The notes beneath the pieces are model-generated. The model was not told where the DNA came from and did no database searches. It saw nothing but the letters and a program-made list of their open reading frames with translations. DNA of 64,000 nucleotides from Flavobacterium quisquiliarum (GTDB lineage: Bacteria > Bacteroidota > Bacteroidia > Flavobacteriales > Flavobacteriaceae): assembly GCF_019308285.1 (NCBI RefSeq), contig NZ_WWEM01000031.1:62001-126000 (forward strand), written 5' to 3'. Both the position numbers and the translations under genes were made by a program. Below, in pieces: positions 54,474 to 63,112 of this stretch (position 1 is its first letter; every line of letters begins with the position of its first letter).

Positions 54474-54887
54474 TTATTTTTTTGAGGAAAGATAATCTTG
54501 AAGCAAAATTGTAGCCGAAATTTCGTCTATCAAACCTTTGTTCTGACGTTGCTTTTTACTTAACCCGCTGTCGATCATGGTTTGGAATGCCATTTTGGAT
54601 GTAAAACGTTCATCTACCCTAATTACTTTCATATCGGGAAAAATGTTCGAAAAATGTTTTGCAAATCCATTAATTACAGAAGCACTTTCTGAAGGCTGAC
54701 CGTTCATTTGTTTAGGTTCGCCAATTAGAACAGCCTCTACTTTTTCTTTTGCAAAATAATCTTTTAAAAAATCAGTCAAAGTATGTGTTGGAATTGTAGT
54801 TAAACCTGATGCAATAATCTGCATTTCGTCTGTAACAGCAATTCCTGTTCGTTTTTGTCCGTAATCTATGGAGAGAATTCTTGGCAT
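54474..54887 (-). CDS. ruvX: Putative pre-16S rRNA nuclease / Holliday junction resolvase-like RuvX (YqgF)
   Basis: The 137-residue RNase H-fold protein shows the YqgF motifs: LSIDYGQKRTGIAV at the N-terminus with the first catalytic Asp, VLIGEPKQMNGQ, VDERFTSK with the Glu, and IDEISATILLQDYL with the last Asp. Length is normal. The family processes the 5' end of 16S rRNA and was first named as a resolvase. It is a single gene between mqo and a toxin-antitoxin pair. Confidence 0.94.
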   Translation of the reverse strand: MPRILSIDYGQKRTGIAVTDEMQIIASGLTTIPTHTLTDFLKDYFAKEKVEAVLIGEPKQMNGQPSESASVINGFAKHFSNIFPDMKVIRVDERFTSKMAFQTMIDSGLSKKQRQNKGLIDEISATILLQDYLSSKK

Positions 54888-54931
54888 GTTTTGAAATTTT
54901 TGTAAAAGATAGAAAGTAAAATTATAATCCT

Positions 54932-55213
54932 TTAAAGAGTGTCTTTATATTTTATAAAACCGAAAACGACGACAATATTATTCTCGACATCAACCTCATA
55001 AACAGAAACGTAACCTTTAAAAACATAATCTCTAATATTTTCATCATCAAAGTATCTAGATTTTTTAAAGAGAAAAGGATGCTTTAAATCTTTTTTAATA
55101 TTTCTAAGCAAATCTTTCCTAAACTTTAGAGCTGCTCTGGGTTTATCTTTATAAATATAATGAACTTGTTCTTTTAATAATTTTAAAAATTCATTCGAAA
55201 TTTTAATTATCAT
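54932..55213 (-). CDS. ParE/RelE-type toxin
   Basis: With the start at 55213 the toxin has 93 residues. Its ParE-like plan is two N-terminal helices (NEFLKLLKEQVHYIY, KDKPRAALKFRKDLLRNIKKDL), then a sheet (YVFKGYVSVYEVD, NIVVVFGFIKYK). The start lies within the last codons of the antitoxin gene, an 11-base overlap typical of coupled pairs. A start at 55231 is possible. The target, gyrase or ribosome, cannot be told from sequence. Confidence 0.82.
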   Translation of the reverse strand: MIIKISNEFLKLLKEQVHYIYKDKPRAALKFRKDLLRNIKKDLKHPFLFKKSRYFDDENIRDYVFKGYVSVYEVDVENNIVVVFGFIKYKDTL

Positions 55214-55436
55214 ATTCCGAAAATGTATCATCTAAAATTGAATCAACTTCATCTATTGAATACAACTTTTCATTACCACTTTTTAATTTAGTATAAGCTG
55301 CATGCACTTTTTCTTTATCATTTTCGAAATCATAATCTTCTTCAATAATTGTCAATTCATTAGGCGAAAATCTACTTAATAACTTAAACACTTTCTCTCT
55401 AATCTCTGGCTGAAACTCTAATCTTATCGCTTCCAT
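55203..55436 (-). CDS. Antitoxin of the ParE-type pair
   Basis: The 77-residue acidic protein comes first in the pair and overlaps the toxin by 11 bases. An N-terminal region (MEAIRLEFQPEIREKVFKLLSRF) is followed by an acidic, largely helical tail (VDSILDDTFSEYDN). It lacks a clear ribbon-helix-helix, so DNA binding is unproven. A TATATTTG -7 box at 55463-55456 on the minus strand gives a leader of about 14 bases. Confidence 0.8.
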   Translation of the reverse strand: MEAIRLEFQPEIREKVFKLLSRFSPNELTIIEEDYDFENDKEKVHAAYTKLKSGNEKLYSIDEVDSILDDTFSEYDN

Positions 55437-55455
55437 AATACTTCCATTTTACATA

Positions 55456-55463
55456 CAAATATA
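55456..55463 (-). promoter_or_regulatory. -7 promoter element of the toxin-antitoxin operon
   Basis: TATATTTG on the minus strand, 20 bases before the antitoxin ATG. Confidence 0.6.
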
Positions 55464-55500
55464 AACCTTTTTAAATTCATGTTTTTTAAATTGGACTTAA

Positions 55501-55536
55501 AAGCAAAAAATCCGCCCCGAAAAAATTCAAGACGGA
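55501..55536 (-). terminator. Probable terminator of the PAS gene
   Basis: On the minus strand TCCGTC (from 55536) and GGCGGA (to 55511) form a stem with one mismatch around an AT-rich loop, followed by a T run at 55510-55505. Confidence 0.55.
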
Positions 55537-55574
55537 CTCTATCCAAATATTCAAACCTAAAAAATAACTCAAAT

Positions 55575-56204
55575 TTATCTTCCGAATAATCGGCCGAAAA
55601 AACCTCTATGCTCTTCCTCTTCTCCATCCTCTTCTGCATTGTAATTCGCAAATTTAGACTGTGCTTTTTCGTTTTCAAAAATCAACTCCTTAATATATTC
55701 AACGTAACTTCTCTTCTTTTCTTCCAAAAATCCGATTAAGTATTTTTCGCTGAATTCAACACCACTCGCCGCTTCGATTTGCAATAGTTTTTTGTATAAG
55801 GGCTCAATATGCATTGCAATTACTTCTTGTGGCACAGATTGTCTTCTGGCAAAATAATTTACAATCACATCATTTTCGTCTCGGGCAATTTCAAAATCCG
55901 TAATAACCCAGTAATATCTTCCAGACTTTGCTAAATTCTTTACAATAGCATGAAAGTTTTTCCCTTGTTTTAGATTTTCCCAAAGCACTTTAAAAATAAC
56001 TTTTGGCATATCTGGGTGACGAATAATGTTATGGGGCTGTCCCATTAATTCGTAATCTTCATAACCGCAAACGTCTACAAACACTTCGTTGGCATACTCG
56101 ATAATACCAAATGCATTTGTTTTACTCATAATAACTTGTGTTTTATCCCAAGTTACCTCTTTGTCAATTATGACTCTGTTCTGAAGGTGATTTTCTTGAT
56201 TCAT
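55575..56204 (-). CDS. PAS-domain protein, Aer-type sensor fragment
   Basis: The 209-residue soluble protein has a single PAS domain at about 20-125. It contains ANEVFVDVCGYEDYELMGQPHNIIRHPDMP, written here in part, which is the Aer/PAS signature associated with FAD, and the strand GRYYWVITDFEIARD. After it come a helix and a very acidic stretch (AEEDGEEEE) ending RGFFGRLFGR. No HAMP, methyl-accepting, kinase or GGDEF domain follows. It probably senses redox or oxygen and acts through a partner protein. That role is inferred. Confidence 0.82.
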   Translation of the reverse strand: MNQENHLQNRVIIDKEVTWDKTQVIMSKTNAFGIIEYANEVFVDVCGYEDYELMGQPHNIIRHPDMPKVIFKVLWENLKQGKNFHAIVKNLAKSGRYYWVITDFEIARDENDVIVNYFARRQSVPQEVIAMHIEPLYKKLLQIEAASGVEFSEKYLIGFLEEKKRSYVEYIKELIFENEKAQSKFANYNAEEDGEEEEHRGFFGRLFGR

Positions 56205-56441
56205 ATTTTACTGCTTATATGATTAATGTTATTGAATGGAATGTTTTTCAATGATGCGAAATTAGAGAGAAGAAAAAATAGAAAATCTGACTTTTGTCAT
56301 ATTTTGACATAAAAAAAACTTTTAGTGGTAGTTTTAAAAAATGAAAATCTATATTCTAAAAGCCAAATTCCAAAACTCCATAGAATGTACAAATAAGAAA
56401 CAAAAAGTTAAATCTGTAACATTTTCGAATCGTTTTGCTTT

Positions 56442-56470
56442 TTTGCATTTGTACAAATACGTTATCTTTG
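56442..56470 (+). promoter_or_regulatory. Promoter of dapD
   Basis: TTTG (56442-56445), 17 bases, then TATCTTTG (56463-56470), 17 bases before the ATG. Confidence 0.72.
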
Positions 56471-56486
56471 CCAAAAATTTAAACGT

Positions 56487-57302
56487 ATGAATTCTTTACA
56501 GACTATAATCGAACAAGCTTGGGAAAACAGAGCTTTATTACAAGAAACTACAACTACAGATGCCATTAGAGAAGTTATCGAATTGGTAGACGCAGGGAAA
56601 TTACGTGTTGCTGAACCAGTTGGTGACAAATGGCAGGTAAACGAATGGGTTAAGAAAGCTGTTGTGATGTATTTCCCAATCCAAAAAATGGAAACATGGG
56701 AATCTGGTATCTTCGAATATCACGATAAAATGTTACTTAAGAGAGATTATGCAGCAAAAGGAATTCGTGTAGTACCAAATGCTGTTGCTCGTTATGGTGC
56801 TTATATTTCTAGTGGTGTTATCTTAATGCCAAGTTATGTAAACATTGGTGCTTATGTTGACGAAGGAACTATGGTCGACACTTGGGCAACTGTTGGAAGC
56901 TGTGCGCAAATTGGTAAAAACGTTCACTTAAGCGGTGGTGTTGGTATTGGTGGTGTTCTTGAGCCATTGCAAGCTGCTCCAGTAATTATCGAAGACGGTG
57001 CATTTATTGGATCTCGTTGTATCGTTGTTGAAGGAGTGCACGTTGGAAAAGAAGCTGTTCTAGGTGCTAACGTATGTTTAACTGCTTCTACTAAAATTAT
57101 TGATGTTACAGGTGACGAACCGGTTGAGATGAAAGGTTTTGTTCCTGCTCGTTCTGTAGTTATTCCTGGAAGCTATACTAAAAAATTCGCTGCTGGAGAA
57201 TACCAAGTTCCTTGTGCTTTAATCATTGGAACCCGTAAACCATCTACAGATTTAAAAACATCTTTAAACAATGCGCTTCGTGAATACGATGTTGCGGTAT
57301 AG
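56487..57302 (+). CDS. dapD: 2,3,4,5-tetrahydropyridine-2,6-dicarboxylate N-succinyltransferase
   Basis: The 271-residue enzyme adds a succinyl group to tetrahydrodipicolinate in the lysine and diaminopimelate pathway. The N-terminal helical domain contains EVIELVDAGKLRVAEP. The middle left-handed beta helix has hexapeptide turns (GAYISSGVILMPSYVNIGAYV in pieces) and the DapD motif GGVGIGGVLEP at about 152-162. Length is as in E. coli. It has its own promoter and terminator. Confidence 0.96.
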   Translation: MNSLQTIIEQAWENRALLQETTTTDAIREVIELVDAGKLRVAEPVGDKWQVNEWVKKAVVMYFPIQKMETWESGIFEYHDKMLLKRDYAAKGIRVVPNAVARYGAYISSGVILMPSYVNIGAYVDEGTMVDTWATVGSCAQIGKNVHLSGGVGIGGVLEPLQAAPVIIEDGAFIGSRCIVVEGVHVGKEAVLGANVCLTASTKIIDVTGDEPVEMKGFVPARSVVIPGSYTKKFAAGEYQVPCALIIGTRKPSTDLKTSLNNALREYDVAV

Positions 57303-57324
57303 ATTCTAAAATTAGCAATATATC

Positions 57325-57349
57325 AGGGCGGTAAATACCGCCCTTTTTA
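57325..57349 (+). terminator. Terminator of dapD
   Basis: AGGGCGGTA (57325-57333) and TACCGCCCT (57336-57344) form a GC-rich stem followed by a T run. Confidence 0.9.
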
Positions 57350-57412
57350 ATACAAATACAACATTAAAACAAATAAAAATCTTACATATATTAAAAAGTA
57401 AGAAAATTATAC

Positions 57413-57420
57413 TAAGTTTG
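57413..57420 (+). promoter_or_regulatory. -7 promoter element of the LTA-synthase-like gene
   Basis: TAAGTTTG, 54 bases before the ATG at 57474. Confidence 0.5.
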
Positions 57421-57473
57421 CATTTTTAAAAATCTTCTGAAAAAAGATGATTTTATTAATATGCAGCTTTAAA

Positions 57474-59342
57474 ATGAAAAATTACGCATCCAGTTTAAAA
57501 CTATTTCTTTATAGATATTTCTTAATTTTTTTAATTTATCAAATTTGCAATATCTTCTTCTATGTTTTAAATACCAACTACTTTGATCATATAACACTTC
57601 AAAATATTATAGGAAGTATTTTATTTGACTTCTCCTCTATTTCATATATAACTTTCATTTTCTTAATAGCACACGCAATTCCAGGAAATTTTAAGTATCG
57701 CCAAAGCTACCAAACTACATTAAAAATTTCTTTCTTTTTCATCAACCTTTTATTTGTTACAACAAATCTTATTGACATTATATACTTTCGATTTACAGGT
57801 AGAAGAAGTACATTCAACATGATTACTGCAAAAGGAATGGAAAAAGAAGCTGTAGGTTTATTTTTTTCCTTTATCATAGAATTTTGGTATATCCCGTTAT
57901 TGCTTATTATTCTTAGCATTCTTTTTTGGAAATCAATACCAAATTTTAAAAACAAAAGCGAAATAAAACATTTCACAAAAGAAAAATTCTTAAAACAATC
58001 TTTTTATTTTCTAACCTCTGCTTTTTTACTGCTAATTATTTGTCGCGGAGGATTTCAAAAAAAACCACTTCGGATTGTAGATGCAGCCAAATATAGTTCT
58101 ATTAGAAATACGCCTCTTATTCTAAATACGTCTTTTTGCATATTAAAAACAATATTTCAAAAAGAAGACATTGAGAAAGTCAATTATTTTGATAAAAAAA
58201 AACTTGACTCTATTTATAAACCAATCTTATCTTTTAAAACAGCTGGAACGGTAAATAAAAAAAATGTTGTGATCATCATACTGGAAAGTTTTGGTCATGA
58301 AAATATCAGCAAAAAACAAACTCCTTTTTTGGATTCATTGATAACAAAATCTTATTATTTTAAAAATGGTTTTGCCAACGGAAAAGTATCTATCGATGCC
58401 GTTCCATCAATTATTTCAAGTATACCTAGTTTAATGAACAACTCTTTTATCATTTCTAGTTATTCTTTGAACAAAACAAACAGTTTGCCTAAAATCCTTA
58501 AGAAAGAAGGATATACCACTTCTTTTTTTCATGGAGCTTTTAATGGCAGTCAGAATTTTGATCAATATGCAAAAGCTTCGGGATTTGAAAAATATTATGG
58601 CAAAGATGAATATATAGGTCCCGAAGCTTTTGATGGAAAATGGGGAATTTTTGATGAAGAATTTTTACAATTTTTCGCCACCAAATTATCTAGTTTTAAA
58701 GAACCTTTCTTTAGTTCCATTTTTACCATCTCTTCTCATAATCCTTATAAAATACCAGAACGATATAAAAATAAATTTCCTAAAGGGACAACAGTCGTGC
58801 AGGAGAGTATTGCTTATACTGATTACTCTCTAAAACTTTTTTTTGAAAAAGCCAAAGCACAAAAATGGTATAACAATACATTGTTTGTAATTTCTGCTGA
58901 CCATACATCATCTAGCGGAGAATCAGAAATAGACAAAACTATAATTGGTAAATTTCATATCCCAATTTTATTCTTCGACCCAGGTAATCCAAACTTTTCC
59001 GGCGTAAACGAAAAGAATTTTCAGCAAATCGACATTATGCCAAGCATCGTGGATTATTTAAACCTAAAAACAGATTTAATTTGTTTCGGAAAAAGCTTTA
59101 AAAGTACCCAAAACTTTGCTGTATTCTATTTACAAGGAATTTATCATTGCGTCCAAGATGACTATTATCTAGCCTTTGCAAACAATCAGGTTATTGGATT
59201 ATATAACTGGAAAAAAGATCCTTTATTAAAGAATGATTTACAAACAAAAAACAAATTTAAAACATTACAAATTTCAAATTTTTTAAAAGCATACATTCAA
59301 AACTTTAACGAACGAGTAATAGATAATAAACTTAGTATCTAA
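57474..59342 (+). CDS. LTA-synthase-like sulfatase-fold membrane phosphotransferase
   Basis: The 622-residue product has five membrane helices in the first 190 residues and a periplasmic sulfatase/alkaline-phosphatase-fold domain after about 260. Metal and catalytic motifs are IIILESFG (Glu), KVSIDAVPSI, where the nucleophile would be Ser, and VISADHTSS (Asp-His). Such enzymes transfer phospho-alcohol groups onto envelope polysaccharides or lipids. The ATG at 57474 follows a TTAAA leader; an in-frame ATG at 57447 would add nine residues. In a Gram-negative it should modify LPS or another glycan; lipoteichoic acid is not expected. Confidence 0.88.
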   Translation: MKNYASSLKLFLYRYFLIFLIYQICNIFFYVLNTNYFDHITLQNIIGSILFDFSSISYITFIFLIAHAIPGNFKYRQSYQTTLKISFFFINLLFVTTNLIDIIYFRFTGRRSTFNMITAKGMEKEAVGLFFSFIIEFWYIPLLLIILSILFWKSIPNFKNKSEIKHFTKEKFLKQSFYFLTSAFLLLIICRGGFQKKPLRIVDAAKYSSIRNTPLILNTSFCILKTIFQKEDIEKVNYFDKKKLDSIYKPILSFKTAGTVNKKNVVIIILESFGHENISKKQTPFLDSLITKSYYFKNGFANGKVSIDAVPSIISSIPSLMNNSFIISSYSLNKTNSLPKILKKEGYTTSFFHGAFNGSQNFDQYAKASGFEKYYGKDEYIGPEAFDGKWGIFDEEFLQFFATKLSSFKEPFFSSIFTISSHNPYKIPERYKNKFPKGTTVVQESIAYTDYSLKLFFEKAKAQKWYNNTLFVISADHTSSSGESEIDKTIIGKFHIPILFFDPGNPNFSGVNEKNFQQIDIMPSIVDYLNLKTDLICFGKSFKSTQNFAVFYLQGIYHCVQDDYYLAFANNQVIGLYNWKKDPLLKNDLQTKNKFKTLQISNFLKAYIQNFNERVIDNKLSI

Positions 59343-59484
59343 TACTCATTCGTTAAGTTCAAAAGCATTACAATCTCCCTCCAAATGTTTTACAATTCAA
59401 ATTCTTTTTGATTTTATTTTTCTTGTAAAACAAAAAAATACCACGCTTTAGAGTAAAAAAATATTACTAATTAAATTACAAAAA

Positions 59485-60243
59485 ATGATTCCAAAAAAGA
59501 TACATTTTTGTTGGTATGGACGTGGTGCATATAATGATGTCATAGAAAAATGCATTAAATCATGGAGCGATAAACTTCCAGATTATGAAATAAAAAAATG
59601 GGATGAGTCTAATACTCCTTTTGATAAACTCCCTTTTTTAAGAATACTATACAAACAAAAAAAATGGTCATTTATCTCTGACTATATGAGATTATATTCC
59701 ATTTATACAGAAGGTGGTATTTATTTAGATACCGACATCGAGATTCTGAAAAATTTTAAAGAATTACTTTCCGAAGATTCCTTTGTTGGATTTCAAACAA
59801 ATTTAGACAATAAATATCCTTTGAATTCAGCAGTAATTGGAGCAGTAAAAAACAGCAATTTTATATTAGAATGCATTAAAGCTACTGAGCGTAAACAAAG
59901 ATTACACTTTAATGCAATGGGAGGTCCTCCGATTGTGACAAACATTTTGTACAAATACGGTTTAAATAGCTACAAAAAACAGCATCTTAAAAAAGTACTT
60001 CTGCTTCCTACTGAATATTTTTATCCATTTTCATGGTTAGAAAAATTCACTTCAGATTGTGTTACTGAAAACACTATATGTATTCATTGGTGGGAAGATT
60101 CATGGGTTAACAAGAAGAAAGATTTAGCTTATTTTATAGATAGCGCTAAACGAAAAATAGAAAAAGCTCCTCTGATTTTTCTTAATCGAATAAAATATTA
60201 TTTAAATAAAGAGAAATTCTATCATATAAATAATGATATTTAA
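59485..60243 (+). CDS. DXD-type sugar transferase (Gly_transf_sug, OCH1/capsular type)
   Basis: The 252-residue product starts MIPKKIHFCWYG, the standard opening of the family, and carries the metal-binding GGIYLDTDIE at about residues 75-84. WSFISDYMRLYSIY precedes it. IHWWEDSW occurs near 200-207. It has no membrane helix. It would transfer a sugar from a nucleotide donor during synthesis of LPS core, O-antigen or capsule. It lies in an envelope-polysaccharide gene group. Confidence 0.9.
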   Translation: MIPKKIHFCWYGRGAYNDVIEKCIKSWSDKLPDYEIKKWDESNTPFDKLPFLRILYKQKKWSFISDYMRLYSIYTEGGIYLDTDIEILKNFKELLSEDSFVGFQTNLDNKYPLNSAVIGAVKNSNFILECIKATERKQRLHFNAMGGPPIVTNILYKYGLNSYKKQHLKKVLLLPTEYFYPFSWLEKFTSDCVTENTICIHWWEDSWVNKKKDLAYFIDSAKRKIEKAPLIFLNRIKYYLNKEKFYHINNDI

Positions 60244-60267
60244 TTCTTAAGAAATTCCTTTATACAA

Positions 60268-60312
60268 AGAACACATGAAACTTTTGATATACCATACAGC
60301 TTCATGTGTTCT
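60268..60312. terminator. Long hairpin between convergent glycosyltransferase genes
   Basis: The perfect 12-bp arms AGAACACATGAA (60268-60279) and TTCATGTGTTCT (60301-60312) enclose a 21-base loop. T runs are weak, so it may act as a two-way terminator or as an RNA-stabilising stem. Confidence 0.6.
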
Positions 60313-60374
60313 AAAATTGCTTTTCTTAAACTTTAAGAAAGGCCTAACAAGTAACAGCCTTGCTACCTTAATTT

Positions 60375-61124
60375 TTATTTATTTTCTTTTTGAATCTTAA
60401 GTAATTTAACATATTTCATATAAGAAAAAAATGCTTGAATCACTGCCATTGCTAATCCGTCGGTACCATTAAAAACACCTTTCTTGAAAAAATAACAACG
60501 TATAAAAGCAACTGTCCCGTTTAAAACTGGCTTAAAAGCATTTATTCTTTTTCCTTTTTCATAAAGCTGCTGTGCATGCCATCCAGAATATTGATTCTTT
60601 TTAGCAATAATCTGATCATAAGAATCCCAGCCGTAGTGCAAAATATGTACAGATACTTTCTTCTCATTCTTAGTTATAACTTTCTGATGTATTACAGCAT
60701 CAGAGAAATGTGCAGATTGTTTGTTGAAAAAACGTACTTTCTGATCTGGATACCAACCCGAAAAATCAATAAGCTTATCTCTTAAAAAGTTCTTAACCCT
60801 AAAACTAAAAGCATCGTAATTTCCTTCTAGATACTTTTTACTTAAAATAAAATCTTCTGCATCTTTATCAAGAAATTCATCAGCATCAAGGTTTAAAACC
60901 CAGTCGTTCTTACAGAAAGGGAGCCCATACGCACGTTGAGGACCATCTCCTAAATAGGCTTGTTCTACCACTTTTGCTCCTTTTTCTTTAGCTATTTCAA
61001 CTGTACGGTCTTTACTAAAGGAATCAACTATAACTACTTCGTCGCAGACTTTAAGCAAAGCATCAATACATTTTCCAATGTTTTTCTCTTCGTTGAAAGT
61101 AATAATCAAACCACTAATTTCCAT
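60375..61124 (-). CDS. GT2 glycosyltransferase, LPS core type (WaaE/KdtX-like)
   Basis: The 249-residue product has a GT-A fold: SGLIITFNEEKNIG at the N-terminus, DEVVIVDSFSKDRT, then NLDADEFLD as the metal-binding motif at about 90. The C-terminal part has FSGWYPDQKVRFF, common in WaaE-like LPS core transferases. The start at 61124 is chosen because a TATTTTTG -7 box (minus strand, 61156-61149) overlaps an earlier ATG at 61151. The gene at 62339 is a paralogue. The sugar and acceptor are unknown. Confidence 0.9.
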   Translation of the reverse strand: MEISGLIITFNEEKNIGKCIDALLKVCDEVVIVDSFSKDRTVEIAKEKGAKVVEQAYLGDGPQRAYGLPFCKNDWVLNLDADEFLDKDAEDFILSKKYLEGNYDAFSFRVKNFLRDKLIDFSGWYPDQKVRFFNKQSAHFSDAVIHQKVITKNEKKVSVHILHYGWDSYDQIIAKKNQYSGWHAQQLYEKGKRINAFKPVLNGTVAFIRCYFFKKGVFNGTDGLAMAVIQAFFSYMKYVKLLKIQKENK

Positions 61125-61148
61125 TCTTAATTTAAATTTATTTAGGCG

Positions 61149-61156
61149 CAAAAATA
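61149..61156 (-). promoter_or_regulatory. -7 promoter element of the GT2 gene
   Basis: TATTTTTG on the minus strand, 25 bases before the ATG at 61124. Confidence 0.6.
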
Positions 61157-61255
61157 TAACTTTTTAATTTACTTTAATCTAATTAATCCCATCTCTTGTA
61201 CACTTCATAAAATAGTTTGTAATTTAGCGATTCCAAAGCGAATTCATAATACCAC

Positions 61256-62320
61256 ATGAGAATACTTATTATCCAGCAAAAAAGAATTGGAGATGTTTTA
61301 ACGAGCACCATAATCTGTAACAATTTAAAATCTAAATTTCCTGATTCAGTAATTGACTACATGTGTTATCCAAATTCTGTAGATGTACTAAAAGAAAATC
61401 CAAATATTGATAATATTGTTGTGCTGACAAACAAAGTCAGAAAATCAATACCTTCTCTATTTAAATTTATTTTTCAGATTCGCAGCAAAAAATACGACGC
61501 TGTAATAGATGTCTATTCTAAACTTGAAAGCAACCTAATTACTTTGTTTTCAGGAGCTAAATATAAAGTTTCTTACCATAAATCATATACAAAACTAATC
61601 TACAATTACACTTATGAGCGTTTTGATGCCGTTGAATCTGAACATGGATTAGCAATTGAGAATAGATTATTACTTTTGAAACCTTTTATATCTGAAAAAA
61701 TTACCAATGTAAAACCAAAGATATTTTTAAAAGATTCTGAAATTGAAAGTGCTAAAAATCTTTTGAAAAACCATAATATAGATACCACAAAACCGTTGAT
61801 TATGTTTGGCATTTTAGGAAGCGAACCTTTTAAAACATATCCTCTGGAAGGAATGGCAAAAATTATAGATTTCACAGTTGCAAAAACCAACGCAACAATA
61901 ATTTTTAACTACGTTCCATTTCAAAAAGATTTGGCACTAGAAGTTTATAATTATTGTTCTGAAGAAACTAAAAAACATATTGTTTTTGATTTATATGCCT
62001 CAGATTTGCGACAATTTTTAGCATTGCTTTCTCAATGCGAAATGCTCATAGGAAATGAAGGCGGATCAGTGAACATGGCAAAAGCACTTGAAATACCAAC
62101 GTTTTCAATCTTTACGCCTTCTGTTAGAAAAGAAACTTGGCAGTTATTTGAAAATGAAGCTAAAAATGCTTCTATTCACTTAAAAGACTTAAAACCGGAA
62201 ATATACGAACAACATACAGAGCAATATATTAAAGATCATACTTTTGAATATTATGCTGAATATCCTTTACCTTTAATGCTGGAAAAATTAGACGCTTATT
62301 TTCAAGAATACAAAAATTGA
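61256..62320 (+). CDS. GT9 glycosyltransferase, ADP-heptose:LPS heptosyltransferase family
   Basis: The 354-residue GT-B protein begins RILIIQQKRIGDVLTST, the family's phosphate-loop start. The C-terminal donor-binding half has MFGILGSEPFKTYP, GNEGGSVNMAKALEIPTFSIF and TPSVRKE. Family members add heptose or related sugars to the LPS inner core. It is followed by a GT2 gene 18 bases downstream in the same direction. It is cytoplasmic and membrane-associated. The exact sugar cannot be read from the sequence. Confidence 0.9.
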   Translation: MRILIIQQKRIGDVLTSTIICNNLKSKFPDSVIDYMCYPNSVDVLKENPNIDNIVVLTNKVRKSIPSLFKFIFQIRSKKYDAVIDVYSKLESNLITLFSGAKYKVSYHKSYTKLIYNYTYERFDAVESEHGLAIENRLLLLKPFISEKITNVKPKIFLKDSEIESAKNLLKNHNIDTTKPLIMFGILGSEPFKTYPLEGMAKIIDFTVAKTNATIIFNYVPFQKDLALEVYNYCSEETKKHIVFDLYASDLRQFLALLSQCEMLIGNEGGSVNMAKALEIPTFSIFTPSVRKETWQLFENEAKNASIHLKDLKPEIYEQHTEQYIKDHTFEYYAEYPLPLMLEKLDAYFQEYKN

Positions 62321-62338
62321 AAAAACAAAAGCATTTAG

Positions 62339-63112
62339 ATGAATCGTATTGAAGAACAAAAATTATCTGTTTTAATTATTACTTTTAATGAAGAGCGATA
62401 TATAAAATCCCTGATTGAAAGTATTGACTTTGCTGACGAAATCATAATAGTAGATTCGTACAGTACAGATTCTACAACTGAAATACTGAAATCATTCCCC
62501 AATATTAAATTGATTCAAAAGCAGTTCATTGACTATACTTCACAAAGAAATTTTGCAATAGATCAAGCAAAAAACGATTGGATATTGTTTATTGATGCCG
62601 ACGAATATTTTACTCCTAAACTTAAGGCAGAAATTATTTCGACAATAAACAGCAAAGATGCCGTAAGCGCCTATTTTATTTATAGGGTTTTTATGTTCAA
62701 AAATCGTAAACTGCGTTTTAGCGGCTGGCAGAGCGATAAGATTTTCAGACTTTTTAGTAAAGCTCACTGCAGATACACCGAAGATAGATTGGTACATGAA
62801 AAACTAATTGTAAATGGAAAAACTGCTGTTCTAAAAAACAAGCTTATACACTACTCTTTCGCTTCATACTCAGAATATAAAATGAAAATGTATAAGTATG
62901 GAATTTTAAAAGCAAATGAAAAGATAAAAAAAGGACAAAAACCAGTTCGGCTTTTACAGTTTTTGCATCCCGTTTATACTTTTTTATACCAATATTTGAT
63001 ACGATTTGGCTTTTTAGATGGCTTAAAAGGAATTACAATTTGTTACTTAAACGCTTACAGCATTTTTATACGTTACAAAGAGTTTTTCAGAATTACTTCT
63101 TCCAAAATTTAA
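62339..63112 (+). CDS. GT2 glycosyltransferase, paralogue of the gene at 60375
   Basis: The 257-residue GT-A enzyme has LSVLIITFNEERYI, DEIIIVDSYSTDST, LFIDADEYFTP (metal-binding) and RKLRFSGWQSDKIFRLF. It matches the plan of the minus-strand gene at 60375, including the FSGW motif and the C-terminal helical region. It is co-directional with the GT9 gene. Its last 20 bases overlap the 3' end of the convergent kinase-like gene. It is probably an LPS core transferase. Confidence 0.9.
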   Translation: MNRIEEQKLSVLIITFNEERYIKSLIESIDFADEIIIVDSYSTDSTTEILKSFPNIKLIQKQFIDYTSQRNFAIDQAKNDWILFIDADEYFTPKLKAEIISTINSKDAVSAYFIYRVFMFKNRKLRFSGWQSDKIFRLFSKAHCRYTEDRLVHEKLIVNGKTAVLKNKLIHYSFASYSEYKMKMYKYGILKANEKIKKGQKPVRLLQFLHPVYTFLYQYLIRFGFLDGLKGITICYLNAYSIFIRYKEFFRITSSKI

